Below, in pieces: positions 36,166-45,602 of a DNA stretch of 64,000 nt. The translations under genes and the position numbers were made by a program. Numbering within the stretch: the first letter of the stretch is position 1; each line of letters begins with the position of its first letter. The stretch comes from Halosimplex pelagicum. Lineage in GTDB: Archaea; Halobacteriota; Halobacteria; Halobacteriales; Haloarculaceae. Under the pieces are notes generated by a model that made no database searches, was not told where the DNA came from, and saw only the letters and a program-made list of their open reading frames with translations. The stretch spans positions 806,001-870,000 of the forward strand of contig NZ_CP058909.1 in the NCBI RefSeq assembly GCF_013415905.1, given 5' to 3'.

Positions 36166-36237
36166 GCTGTTCGCCCGATTACTGCGTTGTTGGCCGCCCA
36201 GCCGGATAGCTTTTCTGACGGGCGACTCCGCGACACC

Positions 36238-37899
36238 TCACCCCGAGACGGTGAACGTCCCGACCTGCGTGTCGCTCGCTTCGAAGCCGTAGCGGACGGC
36301 CTTCGCGCGGACGGTCGTCTCGCCCTCGGGCAGGTCGACGGGTCCGGTGTAGAGTTCCCACTGCGGTTCCGACCCGTCGCTCTCGACGCGCTCGTCTGCG
36401 AACGCGTAGGCCATCGACGCGCCCTGGGTGGCGCAGTACAGCGAGAGCGTGGCGGGGCCTTCCAGTTCCAGCCCGGCGGTCCTGGCCGTCCGTTCGTCGT
36501 GGTTCGGGCTATTGATAACGAACCGTGGCGCGGCGGTCCCGGGCTGGTCGCCGCCGCGACGGCGCTCCCACACCATCTCGGCCTCGGCCGTGTCGCCGGC
36601 GTCGCCCACGCGGTCGCGCCAGTCGTCGAGCGCGTCCCGAAAGCGCTCCAGCGTGTCGGCGTGCTCGGGGTCGTCGGCGAGATCGTCGACCTCCCAGGGG
36701 TCGCTGCGCAGGTCGTACAGCTCCTCGGCGGGTCGGTTCGCGTCGAACCACTTCTGGGCGCCCGCGAGTTCGCCCTCGCGCGCCCGTTCCAGAATATCGC
36801 GCATCACGGGGTGTCGATTGCGGAACGGGATCCACTGTCGATACGGGGTCCCCGGTCGGTAGTGCCTGACGTACTTGAACCGGTGGTCGCGGACCGCCCG
36901 GACCATGTCGTAGGACTCGTCGTAGCGGTCCCTGGAGGCGAAGACGTACTCGCGTTCCTCGGCCCTCGGGCCGAAGAACTGCCGGCCGCCCATATACTGG
37001 GGCACGTCCAGTCCGCACGCGTCGAGCATCGTCGGGCCCAGATCCATCATGCTGACGAGGCGGTCGTCGACGCTCCCGGCGTCCAGCTCGCCGGGCCAGC
37101 GGACGACCAGTGGCACGTGGATCCCCCCGTCGTAGGGCCAGCGCTTGCTGCGGGGGAGCCCCTCCCCGTGGTCGCTCCAGAGGACGACGACGGTGTCCTC
37201 GGCGAGGCCGTCCGCGTCGAGCGCGTCGAGCACGTCGCCCACCCACTCGTCGGACCGCGCGATATTGTCGTACTGTCGGGCGATAGCGAGGCGGGTCGTC
37301 TCCGTGTCGGGGAGGTAGGGTGGCACTTCGACGGCCGACGGGTCGGTGTCCGGGTCGGCGACCGCCCCGCCGAACTGGTCGTCGGTCCCCGGGTCCGTCG
37401 GGTCCCACTGGCCGCTCTCGTGGGTGACGCCGTTGGTGACCATCGCGAAGAAGGGCTGGTCGGCCTCGCGGGCGTCGTCGCGCCAGTCCGCGCCCGACCC
37501 GTGGTGGTCCCACATCGTCGCGGGCGTACCGAACTGGTAGTCGGCCTTCGAGTCGAGCGTACAGTAGTAGCCAGCCCGCCGGAACAGTTCGGGGACCGCG
37601 GTGACGTAGTGGGGCGGGACGGCCTCGTAGGGGGTCGGGAGTTCGGGCGCGTCGTCGCTGGTGTGGGTCGTCCGCATGTGATGGGTGCCGATGGCGTTCT
37701 GGTGGCAGCCGGTCATCACCGCCGAACGGCTGGGGGCACAGACCGGCGCGGTCGAGAAGGCGTTCGGGTAGCGCCGGCCGTCGGCCGCCAGCCCGTCGAT
37801 CTCGGGGGTCCGGGCGAGGTCGTCGCCGTAGCACCCCAGGCGCGGCGTCGTGTCTTCCATCGCGATCCAGAGGACGTTCGGCCGGTCGACCCCGGGCAT
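36238..37899 (-). CDS. Sulfatase (arylsulfatase family)
   Basis: 553 residues. The formylglycine signature CAPSRSAVMTG begins at Cys54. Metal ligands appear in VLWIAMEDTTPRLGCYG (normally two Asp, here Glu-Asp) and LWSDHGEGLPRSKRW. The last ~90 residues (about 460-553) form an added beta-sandwich-like tail. A sulfatase would need a formylglycine-generating enzyme, not in this window. It has no signal peptide, unlike many sulfatases, so it may work in the cytoplasm on organic sulfate esters, phosphonate monoesters or similar. Confidence 0.85.
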   Translation of the reverse strand: MPGVDRPNVLWIAMEDTTPRLGCYGDDLARTPEIDGLAADGRRYPNAFSTAPVCAPSRSAVMTGCHQNAIGTHHMRTTHTSDDAPELPTPYEAVPPHYVTAVPELFRRAGYYCTLDSKADYQFGTPATMWDHHGSGADWRDDAREADQPFFAMVTNGVTHESGQWDPTDPGTDDQFGGAVADPDTDPSAVEVPPYLPDTETTRLAIARQYDNIARSDEWVGDVLDALDADGLAEDTVVVLWSDHGEGLPRSKRWPYDGGIHVPLVVRWPGELDAGSVDDRLVSMMDLGPTMLDACGLDVPQYMGGRQFFGPRAEEREYVFASRDRYDESYDMVRAVRDHRFKYVRHYRPGTPYRQWIPFRNRHPVMRDILERAREGELAGAQKWFDANRPAEELYDLRSDPWEVDDLADDPEHADTLERFRDALDDWRDRVGDAGDTAEAEMVWERRRGGDQPGTAAPRFVINSPNHDERTARTAGLELEGPATLSLYCATQGASMAYAFADERVESDGSEPQWELYTGPVDLPEGETTVRAKAVRYGFEASDTQVGTFTVSG

Positions 37900-38081
37900 A
37901 CCCGACGGGCGTCCGCCGCCGCCCTAAGTGTTGTTGCGGGGTCGTTCGGCGGGGTCGGGACTCCCCGGCGCGAACGGCGGCGCTCGGTACGGAGCGTACG
38001 GGTAGCGCCGGCTCGGGTGGGTGACTATCTGAAAAGTCGAGGTCGCCGTCCGTCGCCGTGACCGACGGTCGCGTCTCGGTG

Positions 38082-38288
38082 TTACTGCCGGACGACGTTC
38101 GCCGCGCGAGGCCCCTTGGGCGAGGACTCGATGTCGAACTCGACCTCGGTCCCCTCGGTGAGGTCTTCGCCGCCTACGTCCTCCATGTGGAAGAACACGT
38201 CTTCGTCGTCGTCGAGGTCGCCGTCGTCAGTCGAAATGAAACCGTAGCCGCCAGTGTCGTTGAAGAAGTCAACTTTACCGTTTGCCAT
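38082..38288 (-). CDS. cspA: Cold-shock domain protein
   Basis: 68 residues. RNP1-like GYGFIS and RNP2-like VFFHM motifs are present (MANGKVDFFNDTGGYGFIST, EDVFFHMED), followed by GTEVEFDIESSPKGPRAANV. It is a nucleic-acid chaperone, with the Asp-rich loop common to haloarchaeal Csp proteins. ATG at 38288 is used although an in-frame TTG lies 9 nt upstream. Confidence 0.95.
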   Translation of the reverse strand: MANGKVDFFNDTGGYGFISTDDGDLDDDEDVFFHMEDVGGEDLTEGTEVEFDIESSPKGPRAANVVRQ

Positions 38289-38431
38289 TACGAACAAATA
38301 GAAGGTTGGGGGAGGGATAACCCTTCCGAGGGTCGAGGTACCACGACCCCTCGCACGCCATCCGCACCGCAGTCGGACGACCCCGGCCGCCCGCCACCGG
38401 GTTTATCGTTTCGCGAGACCTACAGGAACCT

Positions 38432-38653
38432 ATGAGCGAATCCACCGAGATACAGGATCCGAGCGTCCCGCGGAAGGCGCTCCGGACGGTCACGCCGGGG
38501 TCGAAGACCCGACCCGATATGGAGATGGACTCGATCGGCTGGGCGGTCTTCCTCGGGCTGGTGGTCCTGCTGGTCCCGTTGCTCCCGTTCATCGCGATCG
38601 TCTGGGGGCTCTCGAAGGTGCTGGAGTTCCTCGCGCGCCAGCGCGGGGCGTAA
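38432..38653 (+). CDS. Small single-helix membrane protein
   Basis: 73 residues. An N-terminal polar part (residues 1-34) is followed by a strong hydrophobic helix (GWAVFLGLVVLLVPLLPFIA) and a short basic tail (EFLARQRGA), which predicts N-out or hairpin orientation. Similar small proteins are widespread in haloarchaea, of unknown function. It converges on the molybdenum hydroxylase gene with a 48-nt gap. Confidence 0.7.
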   Translation: MSESTEIQDPSVPRKALRTVTPGSKTRPDMEMDSIGWAVFLGLVVLLVPLLPFIAIVWGLSKVLEFLARQRGA

Positions 38654-38701
38654 CTCGTTCGAGCGCACGGTCAGGAACCGTCGAGCGCACGCCCGAGCGA
38701 G

Positions 38702-41068
38702 CTACTCCTCGGCGTCGCGGATCGCCGAGCGGACGCGTTCCCCGGAGAGAGGCATGTCGACGTGGGCGATACCGAGGGGAGCGAGGGCGTCGCAGACGGC
38801 GTTGACGACGGCGGGCGGGGCGGCGATGGTGCCGGCCTCGCCGATGCCCTTGACGCCCAGATCGTTCGTGGGACTGGGCGTGACGGTCGATTCGGTCTGG
38901 ATCTCGGGGACGTGGAACGACCGCGGGACGGCGTAGTCGAGCATCGAGTCCGTCCGGAGGGTGCCGTCGTCGGCGTAGACCGCGCCTTCGTAGCGGGCCT
39001 GGCCGACCCCCTGGGCGACGCCGCCCTCGACCTGCCCCTCGACGATGACGGGGTTGACCCGCTCGCCGCAGTCGTCGAGCGCGACGTAGCGCTTGATGTC
39101 GACGGCGCCGGTCTCGGGGTCGACGGCGACCGCGACGACGTGGGTCCCGAACGTGTAGGCGGTCGCCTCCTGCTCGAAGAACGTGGTGGCTTCGAGCCCG
39201 GGGTCCACGTCCTCGGGGACGCCCCAGCCGTAGGCCGCCTCGGCCGCGTCGGCGAAGGTGCAGGTGTCGTCGGTGTGGTCGGGCGCCGAGAACTCGCCGC
39301 CGTCGTACTCGACCGCGTCCTGGGGCGCGTCGAGCAGGTTCGCGGCCAGTTCGCGCGCCTTCTCGCGGACGGCGCGGGCGCTCTCGGCGACGGCGTTGCC
39401 GCCGGTGATGGTGGAGCGACTGCCGAAGGTGCCGGTGCCCTGGGGGATGGCGTCGGAGTCGCCCTCGCGGACCTCGATGGCGTCGTAGTCGACGCCGAGT
39501 TCGTCCGCGACGATCTGGGCGTAGGTGGTTCCGTGGCCCTGGCCGTGGGAGTGGGTGCCCGCCGAGACGGTGACGGTGCCGTCCGGGTGGGCGCGCACGA
39601 CGCCGCTCTCCATGCCGCCGCCGGTGGACTCGACGTAGCAGGCGAGGCCGACCCCGAGGTAGCGGCCGTCGTCGTCGCGGTCGGGGCGACTCCGGAGGTC
39701 CGCCCAGTCGGCGGCGTCCAGCGCCTCGTCGAGGCCGCGTCCGTAGTCGCCGCTGTCGTAGGTGGCGCCGACGGCGGTTTCGTGGGGAAACTCCGTGATC
39801 TGGTTCGCCCGGCGCAGCTCGGCGGGGTCGAAGCCGAGTTCGCGCGCCGCGGCGCCGACGAGTCGCTCGGCGACGTAGTTGGCCTCCGGGCGGCCCGCGC
39901 CGCGGTATGAGTGGATGGGGGCGGTGTTCGTGAAGACGGCGCGGGTCTCGCAGTGGACGGCGGGGATGTCGTACTGGCTCGACAGGAGCGAACCGTACCA
40001 GCCGGGCATCCCGAGGCTGCCGCCGAGGCCGTAGGCGCCGACGTTGGCGTCGGTCTCGACGCGCAGCCCCCGGACGGTCCCGTCGTCGTCGACGCCGATC
40101 TCGGCGGTCGTGCGGTGGTCGCGGCCGTGGGCGCCCGCGAGGTAGTTCTCGCTTCGGGTCGCGGTCCACTTCACGGGGGTACCGAGGTCCATCGCGGCGA
40201 ACGCCGCCGCGGCCTCGCCGGGGTGGTGGTGACCCTTGTGGCCGAAGCCGCCGCCGACAGAGGGGGCGACGACGCGGATGTCGCGCTCGGGCAGGCCGAG
40301 GGTGGTCGAGAGCTTCCCGCGGTGGCCGTGGGGCGACTGGCTGGTCAGCTCGACGGTCAGGCGCTCGTCGCCGGCGTCCCAGCGGGCGACGGCGGCCCGC
40401 GGTTCCAGCGCGTTCGGGATGAGGCGGTTGTTCGTCAGGTCGAGCTCGACGGTGTGGTCGGCGTCGGCGACGGCCTCGTCGGTCGCTTCCCGGTCACCGA
40501 GTTCGGCGGTCGCGGCGACGTTGTCCGGCGCGTCGTCGTACAGCGTCGGCGCGTCGGTCCCCTGGGCCTCGCGCTGGTCGACGACCGCGGGGCGCGAGTC
40601 GTAGGTGACTTCGACCGCGTCGGCGGCGTCGCGGGCGCGGTAGCGGTCGTCGGCGACGACCGCGGCGACGGGCTGGCCCTGGTAGCGGACCCGGTCGCGG
40701 GCGAGCATCGGGTGGCCCGGCGGGTCGCAGTCCAGCCCGTGCGTCGAGATGGGGAGCACGCCCGGGACCTCGGAGGCGGCCACGTCGTCCCAGGTGTACA
40801 CCGCGAGGACGCCCTCGGTCGATTCGGCGGCGGCGGTGTCGATGCGCTCGATGTCGCCGTGGGCGACCTCGCTCCGGACGAAGGTGTGGTAGGCGAGGTC
40901 GGGATGGTCGATGTCGTCGGTGTAGGTGGCGTCGCCGGTCAAAAGCGCCGCGTCCTCCCGGCGGTCGACGCCCTCGCCGACCAGCCGGTCCGGGTCCGCG
41001 GAGTCGGCGCCCCCGGCCTCCGGGCCCTCGGGGTCGTCGGGCGGGTCCGCCTGCGCGTCGTCGGTCAT
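38702..41068 (-). CDS. Molybdenum hydroxylase large subunit (CoxL/XdhB-like, form II type)
   Basis: 788 residues of the xanthine dehydrogenase family molybdopterin-binding subunit. Visible blocks: GDATYTDDIDHPDLAYHTFV, VRYQGQPVAAVVADD, PSVGGGFGHKG at the molybdopterin site, the loop IHSYRGAGRPEANYV near residue 387, and a C-terminal Glu in GVKGIGEAGTIAAPPA that acts as general base. The loop reads SYRGAGR, like form II CODH-type proteins (AYRGAGR), not the Cys loop of true CO dehydrogenase. No iron-sulfur or FAD subunit genes flank it, which is unusual. The first ~27 residues are acidic. Substrate unknown. Confidence 0.87.
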   Translation of the reverse strand: MTDDAQADPPDDPEGPEAGGADSADPDRLVGEGVDRREDAALLTGDATYTDDIDHPDLAYHTFVRSEVAHGDIERIDTAAAESTEGVLAVYTWDDVAASEVPGVLPISTHGLDCDPPGHPMLARDRVRYQGQPVAAVVADDRYRARDAADAVEVTYDSRPAVVDQREAQGTDAPTLYDDAPDNVAATAELGDREATDEAVADADHTVELDLTNNRLIPNALEPRAAVARWDAGDERLTVELTSQSPHGHRGKLSTTLGLPERDIRVVAPSVGGGFGHKGHHHPGEAAAAFAAMDLGTPVKWTATRSENYLAGAHGRDHRTTAEIGVDDDGTVRGLRVETDANVGAYGLGGSLGMPGWYGSLLSSQYDIPAVHCETRAVFTNTAPIHSYRGAGRPEANYVAERLVGAAARELGFDPAELRRANQITEFPHETAVGATYDSGDYGRGLDEALDAADWADLRSRPDRDDDGRYLGVGLACYVESTGGGMESGVVRAHPDGTVTVSAGTHSHGQGHGTTYAQIVADELGVDYDAIEVREGDSDAIPQGTGTFGSRSTITGGNAVAESARAVREKARELAANLLDAPQDAVEYDGGEFSAPDHTDDTCTFADAAEAAYGWGVPEDVDPGLEATTFFEQEATAYTFGTHVVAVAVDPETGAVDIKRYVALDDCGERVNPVIVEGQVEGGVAQGVGQARYEGAVYADDGTLRTDSMLDYAVPRSFHVPEIQTESTVTPSPTNDLGVKGIGEAGTIAAPPAVVNAVCDALAPLGIAHVDMPLSGERVRSAIRDAEE

Positions 41069-41185
41069 GGCGCATACGTGCGGCGACAGCGGTTAAACTG
41101 TTGTCCCGGTGCGGTGAACGACCCCGTCACGTTTAGCGGCTGGGGACCGACCTTCGGTCGTGACTCGACGCTGGGAGCGGACGGG

Positions 41186-41575
41186 ATGAGTGCTCGATCG
41201 CGGGCCGCGACGAACCGGGTCGTCGACTGGGTGGCGGGCAGCGAGCGTCGCCGGGGAGCGGTGGTCGTCGCCGTCCCCGCCCTGTTCTGGCTGGTGCTCG
41301 AACTGGCGGCGAACCTCGGGTTGCTCCCGCTCGTCGCCGCCGCGGCGCTGAGCGCGGTCCTCTACACGCGGGACACGACGCGGGCGACGCTCGCGGTCGG
41401 CGCCGCCGGCACCGGCTCGCTGGGTATCGGCTTCGCGCTGGCACAGATCTACTGGAGCGTCGCCCGCGGGAGCACGGCGCCGCTGACCGACACCGTCGCG
41501 GGGCTGTGGGGTTGGTTTCTGGTCGGCGCCGTCCTGATCGCGCTGGGGGGCTGGATCCGCGCCGCGGGTCGCTGA
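41186..41575 (+). CDS. Small membrane protein of unknown function
   Basis: 129 residues with about four hydrophobic segments (VVVAVPALFWLVLELAANLG, LLPLVAAAALSAVLY, GAAGTGSLGIGFALAQIYW, GWFLVGAVLIALGGWIR) after a basic N-terminus. No motif recognised. The ATG at 41186 is the first in a frame that is open over the neighbouring gene's shadow, so the true gene is only this last part. Confidence 0.65.
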   Translation: MSARSRAATNRVVDWVAGSERRRGAVVVAVPALFWLVLELAANLGLLPLVAAAALSAVLYTRDTTRATLAVGAAGTGSLGIGFALAQIYWSVARGSTAPLTDTVAGLWGWFLVGAVLIALGGWIRAAGR

Positions 41576-41578
41576 CGC

Positions 41579-42088
41579 TCAGGCGGGCAGTGAGACCGAG
41601 CTGACGGATTGAGAGCGCTCGGCGTCCCAGAACTGGAGGCGCTCGACGGTCCAATCGACGGGGTCGAAGGGGGTGTCCCGGAGGGCGGCCGCCCGTTCGA
41701 CGGAGCCGCCGCGGGCGACGGTGACGTGGGGGGTGTAGTCGTCGCCCTCCACGTCGTCGACGGGGTCGAAGCGGTCGCACAGGCGCTCGTGGAGCGCTTC
41801 GAGGCCGGGGCTGTCGACGGCGAGGTAGACGACGGGCCCCTCGCCGCGGGGCACGTCGGTGAACACGTCGACGCCGGTGACGCGGACTTCGAAGGGGGGC
41901 TCCCCGCGGAGCGCTTCGCGGGCGCGGGCTTCGAGCTCGTGGTAGGCGGCGGCGTCGCCGCGGCCGAGGCGCTTGGCGACGAGGGTGTGCTCGCCGCGCT
42001 GGCGGAGGTCGGCGGTGCCGAGGCGGGTGCCCAGGTCGCGGGCGAGCGAGGCGACCGTCCCGGGGACGGGGACGTTCAGGCTGTACAC
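41579..42088 (-). CDS. 2H phosphoesterase / 2'-5' RNA ligase family protein
   Basis: 169 residues. The second His motif is canonical (PHVTVARG, His121-x-Thr123). The first reads GEHTLVAKRL: the His34 is present but the following position pattern is shifted from the usual HxT/S. VDVFTDVPRGEGPVVYLAVD is the typical central strand. Members act on cyclic phosphates or tRNA ends. The gene is convergent with the membrane-protein gene (3-nt gap). One weak motif leaves activity uncertain. Confidence 0.8.
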   Translation of the reverse strand: MYSLNVPVPGTVASLARDLGTRLGTADLRQRGEHTLVAKRLGRGDAAAYHELEARAREALRGEPPFEVRVTGVDVFTDVPRGEGPVVYLAVDSPGLEALHERLCDRFDPVDDVEGDDYTPHVTVARGGSVERAAALRDTPFDPVDWTVERLQFWDAERSQSVSSVSLPA

Positions 42089-42136
42089 GTCCGCGGAGAG
42101 GGGCCAGCGGCCGAAAAGACCGTCGTTCGTCGCCGG

Positions 42137-42319
42137 TCAGATCCGGTCGAGCAGCCAGAGGACGATCAGGACGACGATGACCAGCCCGAACACCGATTTC
42201 AGCGGTCCGAGGACGAACGACAGCGCGGCGTCGAGTATCTCGATCGCGATCCAGACGACGACGAGGACGAGCACGATCTTCAGCAGGGTCTCGACCTCGA
42301 GATCCGCCCGGGAGTCCAT
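42137..42319 (-). CDS. Small hydrophobic membrane protein
   Basis: 60 residues with two hydrophobic helices (LLKIVLVLVVVWIAIEILDA and VFGLVIVVLIVLWLLD) and little else. Similar short proteins occur widely in haloarchaea; function unknown. ATG at 42319 is chosen since upstream codons are Arg-rich shadow. It follows the 2H phosphoesterase gene upstream on the same strand by 48 nt. Confidence 0.6.
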   Translation of the reverse strand: MDSRADLEVETLLKIVLVLVVVWIAIEILDAALSFVLGPLKSVFGLVIVVLIVLWLLDRI

Positions 42320-42451
42320 GATAGACCGGTCGCGGGCCACTCGCAAAGGCCTTGCGGCCGCAGTGCCGCGTCGACGCCCGCCGACAGCGGGAAATATCGA
42401 GCGTGGGCTACTGCGCAAAGTCTTTCGCCGTTCGGGCTAACCCCTGTGACG

Positions 42452-43579
42452 ATGAGAGGCACGTCGCGCCGAGTCGCCGTGTCGGTCGCGGTCGTACTGG
42501 TCTGTCTGTCGGCGGTCGGGCCGGCGCTGGGCGCTGCGGTGCAGGCGTCGGGGGAACGGTCGTCGCTGAACGGACAGACAGCGGCCGCGCAAGCACAGCC
42601 GCTGGGCTTCCAGTCGGCGGTCGACCCCGACGTGGTAGAACTGCGGGCGGCCGTCCGCGAGGACGGCACCGCGGCGTGGACCGTCGACTTCCGGGTGCGC
42701 CTCGACGACGACAACGCGACGGCCGCCTTCGAGTCGGTTCAGGCGGACGTGGAGGCCAACGAGACCGCCTTCACCGAGCAGTTCGCGACCGGGATGGAGC
42801 GGACAGTCGCGAGCGCCGAGAACCGCACCGGCCGCGAGATGGCGCTGGAGAACGTCACCGTCGACGCGAGCAAAGAGCGGCTTCCCCAGGAGTACGGCGT
42901 CCTCACCTACCGGTTCACGTGGACGAACTTCGCCGCGACCGACGGCGACCGACTGCGGGTCGGCGACTCGCTGTCGGGCTTTTTCCTCGACAGCGAGTCC
43001 TCGCTCGTGCTCGCGTGGCCGGCCGGCTACGAGCGCCAGTCGGCGAGTCCCGAACCCGACGAGAGCGGTGACTCGTCGGTCACTTGGCACGGCCAGGCGA
43101 GCTTCGGGCCCGACGAGCCTCGCGTCGTCGCCGTGTCCGGCGGCGGCGGCCCTTCGGCGGCGCTGATCGCTGGAATCGCCGTTTTCGTCCTCGCAGCGGC
43201 CGCCGCCGGCTGGCTCTACCGCTCGCGCGACGAGGGCGGAGACGGCGCCACCGAGGACGGGGCCGACACCGCCGACGCGGCCGCTACCGCCGGTGGGGCG
43301 GCGGGCGCGACCGCGGCCGACGCCGATGTCGACGGGGAACCCGACGCCGGCGGCGCCGACGGGCCGCCCGAGGAACTCCTGAGCAACGAGGAGCGCGTGA
43401 TCCGGTTGCTCGAATCCAACGGCGGCCGGATCAAACAGCAGCAGATCGCCGGCGAGTTCGACTGGACCGACGCCAAGACCAGCCAGGTCGTCGGCAACCT
43501 CCGCGACGACGACGCCGTCGAAACGTTCCGCATCGGCCGCGAGAACGTCGTCGCCCTCCCCGAGGAGAGCGACTTATAA
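42452..43579 (+). CDS. Membrane-anchored sensor-like protein with cytoplasmic winged helix (unit A)
   Basis: 375 residues. Signal peptide (VAVSVAVVLVCLSAVGPALG), an extracellular domain about residues 50-220, one transmembrane helix (ALIAGIAVFVLAAAAAGWLY), an acidic/Ala-rich linker, and a cytoplasmic winged helix (ELLSNEERVIRLLESNGGRI, KQQQIAGEFDWTDAKTSQVV). The topology is that of a one-component membrane regulator. The outer domain is homologous to that of the protein at 44757-45602, which lacks the DNA-binding part. It likely controls nearby genes in response to an outside signal (inference). Confidence 0.75.
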   Translation: MRGTSRRVAVSVAVVLVCLSAVGPALGAAVQASGERSSLNGQTAAAQAQPLGFQSAVDPDVVELRAAVREDGTAAWTVDFRVRLDDDNATAAFESVQADVEANETAFTEQFATGMERTVASAENRTGREMALENVTVDASKERLPQEYGVLTYRFTWTNFAATDGDRLRVGDSLSGFFLDSESSLVLAWPAGYERQSASPEPDESGDSSVTWHGQASFGPDEPRVVAVSGGGGPSAALIAGIAVFVLAAAAAGWLYRSRDEGGDGATEDGADTADAAATAGGAAGATAADADVDGEPDAGGADGPPEELLSNEERVIRLLESNGGRIKQQQIAGEFDWTDAKTSQVVGNLRDDDAVETFRIGRENVVALPEESDL

Positions 43580-43666
43580 ACGTTCCCACCGTTCACCGGG
43601 CAGGTTACAGATATCATCCTCGAAATCGCCACATGAAGGGCGGATCGATTCCGGGGACAAATCCGG

Positions 43667-43708
43667 CTTAATCGCGCTTAACTCGGCGCACGAATCGGTA
43701 TTATATAT
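43667..43708 (+). promoter_or_regulatory. Promoter with CTTAA direct repeat before the unit-B gene
   Basis: cttaa occurs at 43667-43671 and 43677-43681, one helical turn apart, followed by a TATA element (tattatatat, 43699-43708) about 33 nt before the ATG at 43737. The related gene at 45709 also has a cttaa (45639-45643) and a TATA box (45674-45680) at similar distances. Confidence 0.5.
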
Positions 43709-43736
43709 CGCCCTCCAGCCAGTATCGTTGCTTGTA

Positions 43737-44753
43737 ATGAGACGGGCATTCCCCGTGGTACTGACGGTCGTGATGGTCGTCGGAACGCTCGCGTGGGTTC
43801 CGGCGCCGGGGTTGGCTGCCGATACCGCACAGGACCAGTCGAACGAATCGGTCGCACCGGGCGAACTACTCGCGGGCGTGGTCGGCGTCCAGCAGGCGGA
43901 ACTGGACGGCGAGATCGAGACCCGGTCGTTCGCGTTGCAACTCGCCAACGCGACGAGCAACGAGTCGAGAGCGGCGATACTCGCGGCCCAGTACGAGCAG
44001 TTACGCAACGGGAGCGCGGCGCTCGCCGAGCGCCGGGCCGAACTGAACGAATCCCACCGGAACGGGACGCTGAGCGACGGCGAGTACCGGGCGCGCGTGG
44101 CTAAACTGCACGCTCAGAGCGAGACCGTCCGGTCGCTGGCCAACCGTACGGCCAACGAGTCCGCGGGCCTCCCGGCCGAACTGCTCGAATCCAGGGGCAT
44201 CAACGCGACCGCGATCCGGACGTTACAGTCGGACGCCGCGAACCTGACCGGACCGGAGACCGCCGCGGTCGCGCGGAGTATCGCCGGCCCGAACGTCGGT
44301 GACACCGCAGCGGCTGGCGACAGGCCCGCGGTCGCCGAGAACCGCAGCGAACGCGGCTTCGGCGCGGCCGAGAACGCGACCGACGGGGAACGGGGCCCCG
44401 CCGAGAACCGAACGCGCGGCGACGAGCGCGGGAACGGATCGGCCGGGCCCGACGACCGGGGGACGCCCGGCAACGACACCGCCGGACCGACTGACGGCGG
44501 GAACCGGACCGGTGCCTCCGACGACGCCGGTCCCGCGGACGGCGGGAACAACACGGACGGCAGCGAGGGTAACGAGACGGGGACGCCCGACGGCGACGAC
44601 CGCGGAACCCCGACCGACGGCGGCGAGAGCGCCGGCGGAAGCGGCTCCGGTGGTGGAGGCGATTCCGGCGGCGCGGGTAACGGATCCGGGAACTCCGGCG
44701 GCTCGGGCGGCTCCGACGGCCGCCCCGCCGCACTGGCCGCTCCGCTTCGGTGA
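43737..44753 (+). CDS. Exported coiled, Gly/Asp-rich protein (unit B)
   Basis: 338 residues. Signal peptide ends near GLAADT. A helical domain (residues 40-180) contains the shared block APGELLAGVVGVQQAELDGE, SLSDGEYRARVAKLHAQ-like, and LTGPETAAVARSIAG. The C-terminal half is low-complexity Gly/Asp/Asn/Ser with many NxT/S sites, likely glycosylated. No membrane anchor at the end. Homologous to the protein at 45709-47337. ATG 43737 is preferred to the TTG 9 nt upstream. The next gene starts 3 nt after its stop. Confidence 0.75.
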   Translation: MRRAFPVVLTVVMVVGTLAWVPAPGLAADTAQDQSNESVAPGELLAGVVGVQQAELDGEIETRSFALQLANATSNESRAAILAAQYEQLRNGSAALAERRAELNESHRNGTLSDGEYRARVAKLHAQSETVRSLANRTANESAGLPAELLESRGINATAIRTLQSDAANLTGPETAAVARSIAGPNVGDTAAAGDRPAVAENRSERGFGAAENATDGERGPAENRTRGDERGNGSAGPDDRGTPGNDTAGPTDGGNRTGASDDAGPADGGNNTDGSEGNETGTPDGDDRGTPTDGGESAGGSGSGGGGDSGGAGNGSGNSGGSGGSDGRPAALAAPLR

Positions 44754-44756
44754 CCC

Positions 44757-45602
44757 ATGACGGACAGAACCAGCGTGCGCCGGGCGAGAACCGGATTCCT
44801 CCTCGTCGCGCTCGCGGTGTCGCTTGCGGTGCTCGCGACGCCGGTCGCGGCGGTCAGCGCCGCGGGGACACCGGAACAGGTCGCCGAGAACAGGTCGGTA
44901 CCGTCCTTCGCGGTCGACCTCAGGACCGACGGGTCGGCCGCGGTGACGGTCGTCTACGCGTTCGACCTGACGGCCGACGGTGAGGCGGCGGCGTTCGAGC
45001 AGTTGCGGTCCGACGGGGCGGCGCTCGCCGAGTACGAGAACCGGACGACCGAGCGGCTGCGCCGCGTCGCCAACGCGACCGAGGCCGCGACCGGCCGGTC
45101 GATGCGGGTCTCGGCGGCCGAATCGACGACCGCTCGCGACGGGTCGACCGGTGTCGTCGCGATCTCGGCAGTCTGGCAGGGGCTCGCGGCCGTCGACGGT
45201 GACCGGCTCGTGGTCAGCGAACCGTTCGCGAGCGGGTTCGAACCCGACAGGCCGTTCGTCGTGACCCCGCCCGAGGGGTACGCGCTCGCCGACAGCGCGG
45301 TCGATCCGGCGAACGCGACCGACGGGCGCGTCATCTGGTCGCCGGGGACGGACCTGTCCGGATTCGAGGCGGCGTTCGCACCGTCCGACCGAACCGCGAC
45401 CGCCGACGGGTCCGAGGCGGACGCGACCACGGATCGGCCCAGCGCGGGCACGTCTCCGGACGGATCCGATACGGACACGCTCGCGGAGGGGTCGACTACC
45501 AGTGAGGGCGCGGGATCGACGGCCGCGGACGGGCCCGGGTTCGGGATCTCCCTCACCGTCGCGGCGCTCCTCGTTGCGGTTCTGGTGCGGCGGGGCGACT
45601 GA
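44757..45602 (+). CDS. Exported protein related to the sensor domain (unit A', no winged helix)
   Basis: 281 residues. Signal peptide (FLLVALAVSLAVLATPVAAV), a domain matching the extracellular part of the protein at 42452-43579 (both have a DG-A-A-V strand, TGRSMRVSAAE or TGREMALENV, and DGDRLxVxxxFxSGF), an acidic Ser/Thr-rich linker, and a C-terminal hydrophobic helix (FGISLTVAALLVAVLV) with a short basic end. It keeps the outer domain and anchor but has lost the cytoplasmic regulator. Probably cotranscribed with the gene before it. Confidence 0.72.
   Translation: MTDRTSVRRARTGFLLVALAVSLAVLATPVAAVSAAGTPEQVAENRSVPSFAVDLRTDGSAAVTVVYAFDLTADGEAAAFEQLRSDGAALAEYENRTTERLRRVANATEAATGRSMRVSAAESTTARDGSTGVVAISAVWQGLAAVDGDRLVVSEPFASGFEPDRPFVVTPPEGYALADSAVDPANATDGRVIWSPGTDLSGFEAAFAPSDRTATADGSEADATTDRPSAGTSPDGSDTDTLAEGSTTSEGAGSTAADGPGFGISLTVAALLVAVLVRRGD

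Noticed and set aside
39911..41185. Long plus-strand open frame opposite the molybdenum hydroxylase gene
   Set aside because: It is a GC-rich antisense shadow with Gly/Val/Asp-biased composition; only the part from 41186 has membrane-protein character.
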